Positions 25,903-34,736 of a DNA stretch of 64,000 nt are shown here, piece by piece. The position numbers were made by a program, and so were the translations under genes. The notes beneath the pieces were generated by a model. The model saw only the letters and a list, made by a program, of their open reading frames with translations. It was not told the DNA's origin and ran no database searches. Position 1 is the first letter of the stretch, and every line of letters begins with the position of its first letter. Source of the DNA: CAXBOO01 sp963977425 (lineage in GTDB: Bacteria > Bacteroidota > Bacteroidia > Flavobacteriales_D > Luteibaculaceae); assembly GCA_963977425.1 (NCBI GenBank), contig CAXBOO010000003.1:1-64000 (forward strand), written 5' to 3'.

Positions 25903-26064
25903 ATGAGGCGTATTCTCAATAACAATTATGGTTGGGTAATCGTTACCATTTTGGCTGCGTTTCCTTTGTTGGTTGTTTTTAGAATGATCAATTTCGACTT
26001 TTCGGATGGTTTATCTATCGCTTTAATCGACTTTGAAAATGATAGAAGATTTTCATCGAGTTAA
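25903..26064 (+). CDS. short membrane ORF, possible truncated ferric-reductase-like/MsrQ-like protein
   Basis: An ORF of 53 codons starting at ATG 25903: MRRILNNNYGWVIVTILAAF, then hydrophobic FPLLVVF and FDFSDGLSIAL. It resembles the N-terminal helix and first periplasmic loop of ferric-reductase-like (MsrQ/YedZ-type) membrane proteins, but ends in TAA where several more helices would be expected. Either a small membrane protein or a truncated remnant. The match to that family is from memory and low confidence. Confidence 0.4.
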   Translation: MRRILNNNYGWVIVTILAAFPLLVVFRMINFDFSDGLSIALIDFENDRRFSSS

Positions 26065-26147
26065 AAGTTTATAATATCTTATGAGTTTTAACGGATTTTA
26101 CTTTTCAAAAACAAGCATTTTTACCATCTAACAATCGCACATCTATT

Positions 26148-27299
26148 TTGAGCATCATCAATACTTACAAGGACATTAGATCGAACACAGAGAGAATTTG
26201 TAAACCTCTAAAGACGGAAGATTATGTTGTTCAAATAGCTGAATTTGCAAGCCCTGCAAAATGGCACATAGCCCATACAACTTGGTTTTTCGAAACCTTT
26301 ATTTTACTCCCGTACGCTAAAGATTATAGTGTTTTTGATGCCGACTTTGCATTTCTGTTCAATAGTTATTACAACAACTTGGGCGACCGAGTTTTGCGTA
26401 CCAATAGGGGCAATTTAACTAGACCAACTGTTGATGAAGTATATGCTTACAGAGAATATGTAGACAGCGCTATGTCTCAATTTTTGGAAGGAAATACAGA
26501 CGATAAGATACTTCAATTGGTAACCCTTGGCTTGAATCATGAGCAACAACATCAAGAGTTGCTTTTGACCGATATTAAATACATGTTAGGGCAAAACCCA
26601 CTTTTCCCAGCATATGACGCTAATACGCCGTTATTAGCTAATGAAGCAAACACCATAACTGGTTTTGTGAAGGTGGAAGAAGGCGTATACGACATAGGTT
26701 ATAAGGGCGAAGACTTTTGTTTTGATAATGAATTTGGTCGCCATAAAGTTTATCTCCACGATTTTGAAATTTCACAATCATTGGTTACCAATGGCGAATA
26801 CATCGAATTCATAGAGTCTGGAGCATATTCAGATTTTAATCTATGGCTGGATGAAGGATGGTCGTGGTTGCAAAACAATGCTGTAAATGCCCCATTGTAT
26901 TGGCATAAGATAGAGGGCGAATGGTTTCAGTATACTTTAAAAGGCCTTGAAAGAATAGACCCAAATGATGTGGTCAAACACATAAGTTATTATGAAGCAG
27001 TAGCTTTTGCCGAATGGAAAGGCATGCGATTGCCAACCGAATATGAATGGGAGATAGCTTCTGAAAAATTCAGCTGGGGTCAACGTTGGGAATGGACAAA
27101 CAGTGCGTACTTGCCCTACCCAAGGTTTAAAAAAGCGGTAGGAGCCATTGGCGAATACAACGGAAAATTTATGGTAAATCAAATGGTGCTTAGAGGCGCT
27201 TCCATTGCAACTGCCAACCAACATAGTAGGTCAACATACAGAAATTTTTTTCACGCCAACACACAATGGCAATTTACAGGAATACGCTTAGTTAAATGA
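26148..27299 (+). CDS. egtB: ergothioneine biosynthesis protein EgtB (DinB + FGE-sulfatase domains)
   Basis: A 383-residue protein with an N-terminal DinB-like helical domain (SPAKWHIAHTTWFFETF around residue 40, and metal-binding HEQQHQE with His131 and His135) and a C-terminal FGE-sulfatase domain (EGVYDIGYKG..., RLPTEYEWEIA, GASIATANQH and GIRLVK). This is the architecture of the iron-dependent sulfoxide synthase EgtB, which joins hercynine (or histidine) to a thiol. A TTG at 26148 appears to be the start. It overlaps egtD by 4 bp. Confidence 0.9.
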   Translation: MSIINTYKDIRSNTERICKPLKTEDYVVQIAEFASPAKWHIAHTTWFFETFILLPYAKDYSVFDADFAFLFNSYYNNLGDRVLRTNRGNLTRPTVDEVYAYREYVDSAMSQFLEGNTDDKILQLVTLGLNHEQQHQELLLTDIKYMLGQNPLFPAYDANTPLLANEANTITGFVKVEEGVYDIGYKGEDFCFDNEFGRHKVYLHDFEISQSLVTNGEYIEFIESGAYSDFNLWLDEGWSWLQNNAVNAPLYWHKIEGEWFQYTLKGLERIDPNDVVKHISYYEAVAFAEWKGMRLPTEYEWEIASEKFSWGQRWEWTNSAYLPYPRFKKAVGAIGEYNGKFMVNQMVLRGASIATANQHSRSTYRNFFHANTQWQFTGIRLVK

Positions 27300-28246
27300 A
27301 GAATCAATTTGCAAAAGATATAGAGGAAGGCTTGAATAAAAACCCAAAAAGCTTGTCGTCAAAATACTTTTACGATGAAGTTGGGTCTTCCTTATTTTCT
27401 GAAATAATGAAATTGCCAGAGTACTATCTTACAAATTCCGAGTTTGAGATTTTTCAAAAACAGAGTTTGGAAATTATCAAAGCATTGAATCTCAAAAAAG
27501 TTGAAACTTTTGAATTAATAGAATTGGGTGCTGGTGATGGCTATAAAACTATTGAATTATTGAAGGTTTTAGAAGCTGAAAGTTTCAGCTACAAGTACAT
27601 ACCTATTGATATTTCACAGAAAGCATTAGATCAAATAAACCATAATATAAAGGAGCAACTACCGCATTTGGAAATAGCGCATAGAAAAGGAGATTATTTC
27701 AATATTTTAAAGAAATTGAATGAATCGTCCTACCCAAAAGTGATATTGTTTTTGGGGTCTAATATTGGGAATATGAACGATACTATTGCTTCTTCTTTTT
27801 TAATGAATTTAAGCAATAACCTTTCCAAAGGAGATAAACTTATTCTAGGTGCAGATTTAATGAAAAGCAAAGAAATAGTGCTGCCTGCTTATAATGACAA
27901 ACAGGGGGTTACACGTGCATTCAATTTGAATTTGCTGAACAGAATCAATCGAGAATTTGATGCTGATTTCGATTTGGAAAAGTTTGAACACGCTCCTGAA
28001 TACGACGAAGTAGATGGTGTAGCCAAAAGCTCTATTCAAAGCAATGTTGACCAAACGGTGCATCTAAAAAAACTAGATTTAAAAGTTGAATTTGAGTCTG
28101 GGGAAAGCATCCACACCGAAATTTCAAGAAAGTACAACGATGAAATCATCAACAAGATTAGTTTCCATTCTGGATTGAAAATCATGGATAAATTTTTAGA
28201 TAGTAAAAATTATTTCGCGGATTATATTTTGGAAAAGCAATCGTAA
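27296..28246 (+). CDS. egtD: L-histidine N-alpha-methyltransferase EgtD
   Basis: A 316-residue SAM-dependent methyltransferase. Family marks: SSKYFYDEVGSSLFSEIMKLPEYY at the N-terminus, motif I ELGAGDGYKT, PIDIS, FLGSNIGNM and the C-terminal HTEISRKY. It trimethylates histidine to hercynine. It overlaps egtB by 4 bp and touches the next gene, so the three form an operon. Confidence 0.92.
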   Translation: MKNQFAKDIEEGLNKNPKSLSSKYFYDEVGSSLFSEIMKLPEYYLTNSEFEIFQKQSLEIIKALNLKKVETFELIELGAGDGYKTIELLKVLEAESFSYKYIPIDISQKALDQINHNIKEQLPHLEIAHRKGDYFNILKKLNESSYPKVILFLGSNIGNMNDTIASSFLMNLSNNLSKGDKLILGADLMKSKEIVLPAYNDKQGVTRAFNLNLLNRINREFDADFDLEKFEHAPEYDEVDGVAKSSIQSNVDQTVHLKKLDLKVEFESGESIHTEISRKYNDEIINKISFHSGLKIMDKFLDSKNYFADYILEKQS

Positions 28247-28902
28247 TGACTAAGCTAAAAATTGGTGTTTTGGAGATGTCTAATGATTCTACTGAATGGT
28301 ATTTGAATCGATTGGCTAAAAGCTTAAATGAACTAGAAATTTCTAAATATCCCACCAATTTTGAAGCAATAAATCAGTTGCTACCACAGCCTTCTGTAGC
28401 ACTTTTTGAGTTGCTGAATTCTTTTTTACCTAATACGAATGACCTGAGTTTTTTGCTTGTTCCTAACATTACCATTCACGTAATGTTGGATGAACTTTTC
28501 TTAGAGCATCAACACACTTATTCATTAGTCCATCCCTTATCGTTGACTATAGAAAGGCTTCGGAAAAACAGAGTGAATGAAGTTGTAATATTCGGGTCGT
28601 ACTACACCATGCGCGATGGCTATGTTTCAAAAAAAATGGAACTTGATGGTGTTTCTTGTAGCTTTCCTTCGAAAGAAGATATTCTTTCAATTGATGCTTG
28701 CAGAAAGGCCGTTTTCCAGAATAAAGCTTCAGCAGAACTAATTTCCAATTTCAAAGCTTTGGTTCAGAAATACGCGAAAATGAATACTGTTGTATTAGCG
28801 TGTACCGAACTTTCTATGGCTTACAATGGGAGTATGGACAATGTTTTGGATATGGCACAAATGCAAATTGATTTTTGTGCTCAGTTAGTTGAATCAAATT
28901 AA
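28246..28902 (+). CDS. aspartate/glutamate racemase-like protein lacking the first catalytic Cys
   Basis: A 218-residue protein of the Asp/Glu/hydantoin racemase superfamily. The C-terminal catalytic motif is intact (VLACTELS, Cys186). At the position of the N-terminal CNT(A)H motif the protein reads VPNITIH (residues 72-78), so the first catalytic Cys is replaced. One-cysteine members of the superfamily, such as decarboxylases or maleate isomerases, do exist. It follows egtD with a 1-bp overlap (ATG sits on the last A of TAA), which suggests a connection to the ergothioneine branch. Confidence 0.72.
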   Translation: MTKLKIGVLEMSNDSTEWYLNRLAKSLNELEISKYPTNFEAINQLLPQPSVALFELLNSFLPNTNDLSFLLVPNITIHVMLDELFLEHQHTYSLVHPLSLTIERLRKNRVNEVVIFGSYYTMRDGYVSKKMELDGVSCSFPSKEDILSIDACRKAVFQNKASAELISNFKALVQKYAKMNTVVLACTELSMAYNGSMDNVLDMAQMQIDFCAQLVESN

Positions 28903-29708
28903 ACCCACCAAACCACAAAAAATTTTTGAAGTTTACTATCCTTAGTTTTCATCCAACATAAAGGCGATTTCTTGGATGCCAATAGAAGGGAAATACTCTT
29001 TTCAAAAGCCGTGTTTGATATCCATTCTACCTCCAAATGCGGTGGTGTTAACCAATCCAATTTTTCTGGGATATGAAAAATACAATCTTCAAATAGTACA
29101 ATGTCAGAGAAAGGAATGTAAAACCCATTAATGCAAGCATTGTTGATTATCGGAAATGTGTTTTCGTATGACAAGTATGGCACAAACAATTGGGCTTTAA
29201 AACATACTTTTTGAATCACATTGGCCAAATCAACATCCAAATCCGATAAGATTCGAATGGTTTCGGGGTGGTTTATAAGTGGTAACTGCTTGTTTTTGAG
29301 TTTGTTCAGTTTTTCCACAAAACTGTCGTTTCTGTTTGGTCCTATCCATCGATTCATTTCAACGGGTATGCTAGGGTCGTACAAGTAAAATTTATAAACG
29401 ATTTCAAGATGGACCACCTTTTCAGATTGTTTGATGATGGCATCTAGTTCTCCGATCGTTATTTGGCCTTGGAAAATCTGAATGTTTGATTGTAAGGTTT
29501 TGTAACGTTTGTTTTGTTCCAATTCAAATAAAACAAAGTATTCTATTAGTTTTCCTAGCCGGATGTGTATTTGTGTGTCAATTTCTGGGTAGGTACTTTT
29601 ATGAGTGCCATCCATCTCCAACATTTCCAGGCCATCAAGATTGCCATTCCATAGAAAAGGGGTAGCTAAATAGCCATCGTATTGGCGATGTGTATCAAGA
29701 GTGTCCAA
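28899..29708 (-). CDS. DUF1853 family protein
   Basis: A 269-residue protein with DUF1853 features: VVHLEIVYKFYLYDPS, WIGPNRNDSFVEKLNKLKNKQLPL and a C-terminal region with WLTPPHLEVEWI. The family is uncharacterised. No ATG fits the N-terminus; the upstream-most plausible start is TTG at 29708. Its stop overlaps the stop of the + strand racemase-like gene by 2 bp (convergent). Confidence 0.75.
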   Translation of the reverse strand: MDTLDTHRQYDGYLATPFLWNGNLDGLEMLEMDGTHKSTYPEIDTQIHIRLGKLIEYFVLFELEQNKRYKTLQSNIQIFQGQITIGELDAIIKQSEKVVHLEIVYKFYLYDPSIPVEMNRWIGPNRNDSFVEKLNKLKNKQLPLINHPETIRILSDLDVDLANVIQKVCFKAQLFVPYLSYENTFPIINNACINGFYIPFSDIVLFEDCIFHIPEKLDWLTPPHLEVEWISNTAFEKSISLLLASKKSPLCWMKTKDSKLQKFFVVWWV

Positions 29709-29843
29709 ATTGTTTAGTCCAAAGGAAGATGTTAATATTACGAACCAAAATAGGCCATATTAAACCCGATATAGTTTGTCATATTCCGTTGGACCAAGGT
29801 ACAAATTGAATCAGTATCACTAGTTTCGACTTAGATTTAGCCA

Positions 29844-31334
29844 TTGAGTAGTACAAAATCGAAAAGCAAACTAGAATTGGAAAAAGCGAAGGATATTATG
29901 AATTATTGGATCAGTTGCGATGCCTGTCATGGTACTGGGAAAATTAGCATAAAGACCCGTAAAAAAAATCGATTAAAATACCTGTCAGACCTTGAACAAT
30001 TTGAAAAATCGGGAGGTGAAGGAAATGCACCTATTCGCCCGAAACGACCTAAAAAACCTTGTGTTACCTGCTCAGGAACCGGCTTGATATCCAATGCAAA
30101 ACAACTTATTGAAGCAAACAATGCATACCCTCATGTAGCTATAATTGGGGGAGGAATAGGAGGTGTAGCACTGGCTGTAGCTTGTATGCATCGGCAAATA
30201 CCTTTTACACTTTACGAACGCGATATCGATTTCGATGTTCGGTCTCAAGGTTATGGATTGACCTTGCAGCAAGCCAGTAAAACGATAGAATCCTTGGGGA
30301 TTAATTCTTTAGAAAACGGTGTGGTTTCTACTCGACATGTTGTGCATACTACCGATGGAAAGATTATTGGGGAATGGGGAATGAGAAAGTGGTTGTCTGA
30401 AAAATCTGCAAAAGCACCTAGGCGGAACAATATTCATATTGCTCGTCAATCATTGCGTTTAGAATTGCTCAAGCAGTTACACGACTCTAAGCAGGTTAAG
30501 TGGGGGCAGCAGTTGATTGATTTTAATCCCATTGATGCAGGAGGATTTGAGTTAACTTTTCAAATGAATGGGCAATTGGAAACCTCCAAAGCGGATATGA
30601 TAGTTGGGGCCGACGGAATTAGAAGCACTGTTAGAAGGAAATTGTTGGGAGATGTTACTTTGCCATTGCGCTATCTAGATTGTATCGTAATTCTAGGTAT
30701 ATGTTCCTTGTCAGCTTTAAACAATGTAGAAAGTCCTTTGTTGGATTCGGCTACCGTTTTTCAAACGGCAAATGGCAACGAACGGATATATATGATGCCT
30801 TACGATGTCGATTCGGTAATGTGGCAATTGAGTTTTCCATTAACGGAAAATGAAGCCAAAGCATTGAGTAAAAAAGGAGTAGAAGCGTTGAAAGAAGAAG
30901 CCTGTCGCCGTACGCAATGGCATGAACCAATTCCACAGATTGTAGCAGCTACTCAAGTCGATAAAATATCGGGTTATCCTGTATACGATAGGCAGTTGCT
31001 AGAATCAGAAGCGTTTGCGAACTTTGGTGATGTTACATTAATTGGCGATGCGGCGCATCCAATGAGTCCTTTCAAAGGGCAGGGTGCCAATCAGGCTCTG
31101 ATCGATGCTTTAGCTTTGGCCAGATGTATTTCAAAAGTGTGTAGTGAAAACGCTAATTGGAAAAAAGAAGGATTGAGAGACTGTGTATTGTCTAAGTTTG
31201 AAAAGGATATGTTGGAGCGCAGTGCAGTGAAAGTAAAAGACTCAGCCGAAGCTGCGAAATTTTTGCATTCCGAAATCGTATTGCGAAAAGCCGATGCTCC
31301 TAGGGGTAGAGGTGTAGAGTCTAAAAAAGCTTAA
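29844..31334 (+). CDS. FAD-dependent monooxygenase with N-terminal DnaJ-type zinc-finger
   Basis: A 496-residue fusion. Residues 25-80 contain two CxxCxGxG motifs (CDACHGTG with Cys25/28 and CVTCSGTG with Cys73/76), the pattern of the DnaJ zinc centre, separated by a basic linker. From residue 98 a PHBH-type flavoprotein monooxygenase follows: GGGIGG (102-107), ADGIRSTVRR (DG motif), and GDAAHPMSPFKGQGANQAL near residue 400. Start may be TTG 29844 or ATG 29898; both keep the first CxxC. The frame overlaps the convergent receiver gene by 4 bp. Substrate unknown. Confidence 0.85.
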   Translation: MSSTKSKSKLELEKAKDIMNYWISCDACHGTGKISIKTRKKNRLKYLSDLEQFEKSGGEGNAPIRPKRPKKPCVTCSGTGLISNAKQLIEANNAYPHVAIIGGGIGGVALAVACMHRQIPFTLYERDIDFDVRSQGYGLTLQQASKTIESLGINSLENGVVSTRHVVHTTDGKIIGEWGMRKWLSEKSAKAPRRNNIHIARQSLRLELLKQLHDSKQVKWGQQLIDFNPIDAGGFELTFQMNGQLETSKADMIVGADGIRSTVRRKLLGDVTLPLRYLDCIVILGICSLSALNNVESPLLDSATVFQTANGNERIYMMPYDVDSVMWQLSFPLTENEAKALSKKGVEALKEEACRRTQWHEPIPQIVAATQVDKISGYPVYDRQLLESEAFANFGDVTLIGDAAHPMSPFKGQGANQALIDALALARCISKVCSENANWKKEGLRDCVLSKFEKDMLERSAVKVKDSAEAAKFLHSEIVLRKADAPRGRGVESKKA

Positions 31335-31684
31335 TCAAATTTGATTCCGAGAATGGCTGACTGTAATTTTGCTTCGTTTAGTGGTTTTACAGTATAATTC
31401 TCTACGATAGTATAAGTCTTAGAATTTTCAATATCGGTTGGGTTATTGGAATTGCTTAGGATGACTACATTTATTTTTGTTAGTGTATTTTCAGGGCATT
31501 TGCGCAGTAGATTAAGCAATTCCCATCCATTCAATTCTGGCATGTTCAAATCAAGAAATAGCAATATTTGATCGTTTGTAGATTCTAATTTTTCTTTCAA
31601 AAACTCATACCCTTCTTTTGGATCGGTAAATTTTAGGCACGTTTTAGATAATGACTTTGAAATCACCATTTCATTGATGGTCAA
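31331..31684 (-). CDS. response-regulator receiver domain, N-terminally short
   Basis: A 117-residue stand-alone receiver. The phospho-acceptor region LFLDLNMPELNGWELL (Asp45), the Ser/Thr switch in VVILSNS and the lysine in TVKPL are present. The first beta-strand with the acidic pair (usually a VDDD-like motif) is missing: upstream in frame the sequence reads SRRNSRFDLTINEM with no such motif, and the apparent start is TTG. Either a degenerate gene or a receiver that does not bind Mg2+ normally. Converges with the monooxygenase gene. Confidence 0.7.
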   Translation of the reverse strand: MTINEMVISKSLSKTCLKFTDPKEGYEFLKEKLESTNDQILLFLDLNMPELNGWELLNLLRKCPENTLTKINVVILSNSNNPTDIENSKTYTIVENYTVKPLNEAKLQSAILGIKFD

Positions 31685-31934
31685 ATCAAATCTGGAGTTC
31701 CTCCGAGATTTAGAAGACGTTTAGGCATTGATGGTTGTTTAAGCTATTATACCATTATTTGTACAGAAATGGCTAATTGTATAGACAATGTATTTGTTTT
31801 CTTCGATATGAAGCTATAATTCATAACTAAAGGTGTTGGTTGATGTTAAAATAGACTACTGTATTCTGCTTAATGGTTGTCGAAATGTGTTTATAACACT
31901 AGCAAACACTCGTATTTCAAACGCAAATATTGCC

Positions 31935-31942
31935 TAGTTTTG
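31935..31942 (+). promoter_or_regulatory. candidate -7 element TAnnTTTG for the PLP-enzyme gene
   Basis: TAGTTTTG matches TAnnTTTG. It lies within the long upstream in-frame extension (TTG at 31930), so transcription would begin near 31947 and translation must begin downstream, at ATG 31963. Confidence 0.5.
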
Positions 31943-31962
31943 AACGCTTAAAGCGTAAAGGT

Positions 31963-33807
31963 ATGCAAGACAATAAAGTGCTCAATTATATTAAAGAAGT
32001 TTTAATAAATATGCCGTCAGGGTGGGTTAATCTCACTACTCATCGATTGGATATTTACGATGAATCGCTAGCTAAAACTCAGTTTATTGAGCAATTTGAA
32101 GCATTGTACGAAAGTGAAAATATTGAAGCAACGGCATTGAATGAATTGCCTACTGCATACGATTACATTCGTTTGGGCCATCCTTTGTCTTGTGTTCTAG
32201 AATGGGGTATTGCTAAATTGAAGAACATAAAATCAGAAAATGTAATCAGTTTCTCGTCTAAAACTACACCCATATTAGCCATACTTAGAAAGAATTTGTT
32301 GACGAATAAAGCGACAAAAATCAATTTTAAAGGTTCGCTTCCTACTTGTTTTGATGCTGATGTACTTAAGCATGTCTATGGTTACCAATTTGAATTGAAG
32401 CAAGTGGATGACGCTTCGTCTGTTACTGCTTTCGATGGTAGCAATATTTATATCTCAGAGCAAACAGATGTTTCGGCTTTTGATGACAATTCGGCAATTG
32501 ATTTTTACATCAATCTTCACGGAAACTTAGGCAGTGTATTGATGGTGAATGGAGAGAATAACGAAAGTTATATTTCAGAAATACAGCATGTTAGACGCCG
32601 AGAAACCATTTCTATGACGCCTGCTAATACCTTTAAAGCTTTGCAAGCGCTTACAGAAAACACTTCTTTCGATTCTAAAGACAGTCATTTAGCAGCCAAT
32701 AAGAAAAGCGTTGTAGCGTCCATCAAAGAAATTACGGTTTCACCAACCAATGCACTGGTAGCTTCAAGCGGACTGTCAATGCAATATGCTATTATGATGG
32801 GATTGGTGCATTATGCCCAAGAAAATCACAGTGGAAAAGCCATCAAATTTGTTGTGCCCCCAAATTGTTATGGTGGTACTAACGACCAAGCAAGACGTGT
32901 AGCGGCATGTTTAGATAATGTTGAAGTCGTTGATTTGCCTGTAGATGGCGGTAACGATATGGTAAAAAGCATAGATACCGTATTAGCCAAAATAGCAACT
33001 GAAGATGCCATTCCTTACATCATAGCTGAAATACCAACCAATCCTAGAGTTGAAGTACCCAACTTGGATCAATTAAGAAAAGTATTGAGCAAAACTCGTA
33101 CTACAGCTTCAGGTGATACAGCTATCGATCCTGTTTTTATATTGGATCAAACATTTTGCCCAAATGTTCACTTTTTAGGTGAAGACGGTATTTTATCTTC
33201 AGTAAGAACAATTTCTTATGCTAGTGGATCTAAATTTCCTAGTGGTGGAAAATGTACGGCCGGATATTGTGTTGGGAACAAAAAAACCAAGGCGTTAATC
33301 AAAAAAATTGAGCAACACCTTATCCTCTGCGATAACGAAGCTACAGCTCATCAATACAGAATATTGGCGAAGCAATTGCCTTCTATGAACCAACGAATTA
33401 TTGATGCTTACTACAATACTCGTGAGTTTGTGAATTACATTCAAAAGACACTCCCAAAGGCTAAAATCAATTTTGTATCAGAAGAATTGGCCGAACAAGG
33501 TTTTATGCCATCTGTTTTCTCTTTAGATCTTCCAACTAAAGGCGAAAATGATGAGGAAAGAGAAGCATACAAAAGAGCTCTAAATCTAAAGTTGATTGAC
33601 TTGATGATTACCCGCATTCCAGATGAGAGTAAATATTGCGTTAGCTACGGGCAGTTGAAAGGGTGTTACTGGACCATTCCAGCTACATCTACTCAAGGAA
33701 CTACCAAGGAAGGTGATAAAGATTACATCGCTCGTGTTGCGCTTTCAGCCAATATGGATTTGGAATTGCACAAACAGGTGTTCTTGGAATTTGTTAAGAG
33801 CATTTAG
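31963..33807 (+). CDS. large PLP-dependent Cys/Met-metabolism-type enzyme
   Basis: A 614-residue protein; the C-terminal two-thirds is the fold-type I Cys/Met metabolism (cystathionine gamma-synthase-like) aminotransferase domain: SSGLSMQYAIM, EIPTNPRVEVPNL, FILDQTF (Asp395) and ISYASGSKFPSGG with the PLP lysine at Lys424. About 220 N-terminal residues have no recognised domain, making it clearly longer than the usual 380-400 residues. Start chosen at ATG 31963 because a promoter-like element overlaps the upstream extension. It is followed by an RNA methyltransferase gene; its substrate is unknown. Confidence 0.8.
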   Translation: MQDNKVLNYIKEVLINMPSGWVNLTTHRLDIYDESLAKTQFIEQFEALYESENIEATALNELPTAYDYIRLGHPLSCVLEWGIAKLKNIKSENVISFSSKTTPILAILRKNLLTNKATKINFKGSLPTCFDADVLKHVYGYQFELKQVDDASSVTAFDGSNIYISEQTDVSAFDDNSAIDFYINLHGNLGSVLMVNGENNESYISEIQHVRRRETISMTPANTFKALQALTENTSFDSKDSHLAANKKSVVASIKEITVSPTNALVASSGLSMQYAIMMGLVHYAQENHSGKAIKFVVPPNCYGGTNDQARRVAACLDNVEVVDLPVDGGNDMVKSIDTVLAKIATEDAIPYIIAEIPTNPRVEVPNLDQLRKVLSKTRTTASGDTAIDPVFILDQTFCPNVHFLGEDGILSSVRTISYASGSKFPSGGKCTAGYCVGNKKTKALIKKIEQHLILCDNEATAHQYRILAKQLPSMNQRIIDAYYNTREFVNYIQKTLPKAKINFVSEELAEQGFMPSVFSLDLPTKGENDEEREAYKRALNLKLIDLMITRIPDESKYCVSYGQLKGCYWTIPATSTQGTTKEGDKDYIARVALSANMDLELHKQVFLEFVKSI

Positions 33808-33899
33808 TTTATTTGGAGTAATTAATTTCTCCAATTGGACGGTCATTAAAGGCATGAAAACCATTGCAAAATCAATTTACTTTAAGTTCGCATAATAAG

Positions 33900-34736
33900 A
33901 TGTCTATTCTAATTTGTCCTTATTGCAAAAGCATATTGTCCGATACAGGAAATAGAAGCTATGCGTGCGAAAACAAGCACAGTTTTGATATTGCCAAACA
34001 GGGGTATATCAATTTATTGCCTGTAAATCAAAAAAAATCGAAAGATCCGGGCGACAATGAAATGATGATTGCTGCTAGGAGAAATTTCCTTGAACTTGGT
34101 TTTTACGACCCTTTAATTGAAGGAATTAAGAGCGTTATTTCTAATGAACTTAGGTTTGAAACCAATGACATAGTTGCGTTAGATGCTGGATGCGGTGAAG
34201 GCTATTATTCAGAAAAAGCACTGAATAATTTGTCTGGATTAAACACTGAAATAGTTGGAACAGACATTTCAAAATATGCTGTTAAAAACGCAGCAAAACA
34301 GTACAAAAATAACTTCTACTTTGTAAGTTCTATTTACAACTTACCCGTTGCGGACAATAGTACAGACCTCATTCTATCAGTTTTTTCGCCCGTTATGGCA
34401 GAAGAATTCAAACGGGTATTGTCTGCACAAGGCGCAGCAGTGGTTGTTAGTCCAGCGTCCAATCATTTGCGCGAAATGGCAGAACTTATTTACGAAAACT
34501 TCAAGCCACATACGAGCAATGTTGTCGATACATTGTCAACCGAATTCGAACATACAGCGACCCATAGATGCACGTTTACAGCCGATATCAAAAACGCTGA
34601 AGATGTACTTTCTCTTTTGAAAATGACACCATATTATTGGAGTACAGGTATAGAGAGATTGGAAAATATCACCAATAAAAGCACTCTGTCAGTGACTTGC
34701 GATTTTAATATCGATGTATTTAAACCGATGCATTAA
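33900..34736 (+). CDS. rlmA: 23S rRNA (guanine-N1)-methyltransferase, RlmA-like
   Basis: A 278-residue methyltransferase with an N-terminal zinc site (CPYCKSIL...YACENKHSFD) followed by GYINLLPVNQKKSKDPGDN, the family signature of RlmA/TlrB proteins. The SAM-binding motif is LDAGCGEGYYS. RlmA methylates a guanine in 23S rRNA helix 35. Start at ATG 33900; a longer frame from 33864 adds residues before the first conserved segment. The following BaiN-type gene begins on the next base. Confidence 0.88.
   Translation: MSILICPYCKSILSDTGNRSYACENKHSFDIAKQGYINLLPVNQKKSKDPGDNEMMIAARRNFLELGFYDPLIEGIKSVISNELRFETNDIVALDAGCGEGYYSEKALNNLSGLNTEIVGTDISKYAVKNAAKQYKNNFYFVSSIYNLPVADNSTDLILSVFSPVMAEEFKRVLSAQGAAVVVSPASNHLREMAELIYENFKPHTSNVVDTLSTEFEHTATHRCTFTADIKNAEDVLSLLKMTPYYWSTGIERLENITNKSTLSVTCDFNIDVFKPMH

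Noticed and set aside
26148..27299. Interpreting the FGE-sulfatase domain of EgtB as a sulfatase-activating enzyme
   Set aside because: The N-terminal DinB domain with HEQQHQE and the adjacent egtD identify EgtB; there is no sulfatase gene in the window.
33713..33895. Short frame overlapping the end of the PLP-enzyme gene
   Set aside because: It is in another frame of a well-supported gene and has no start context or conserved features.
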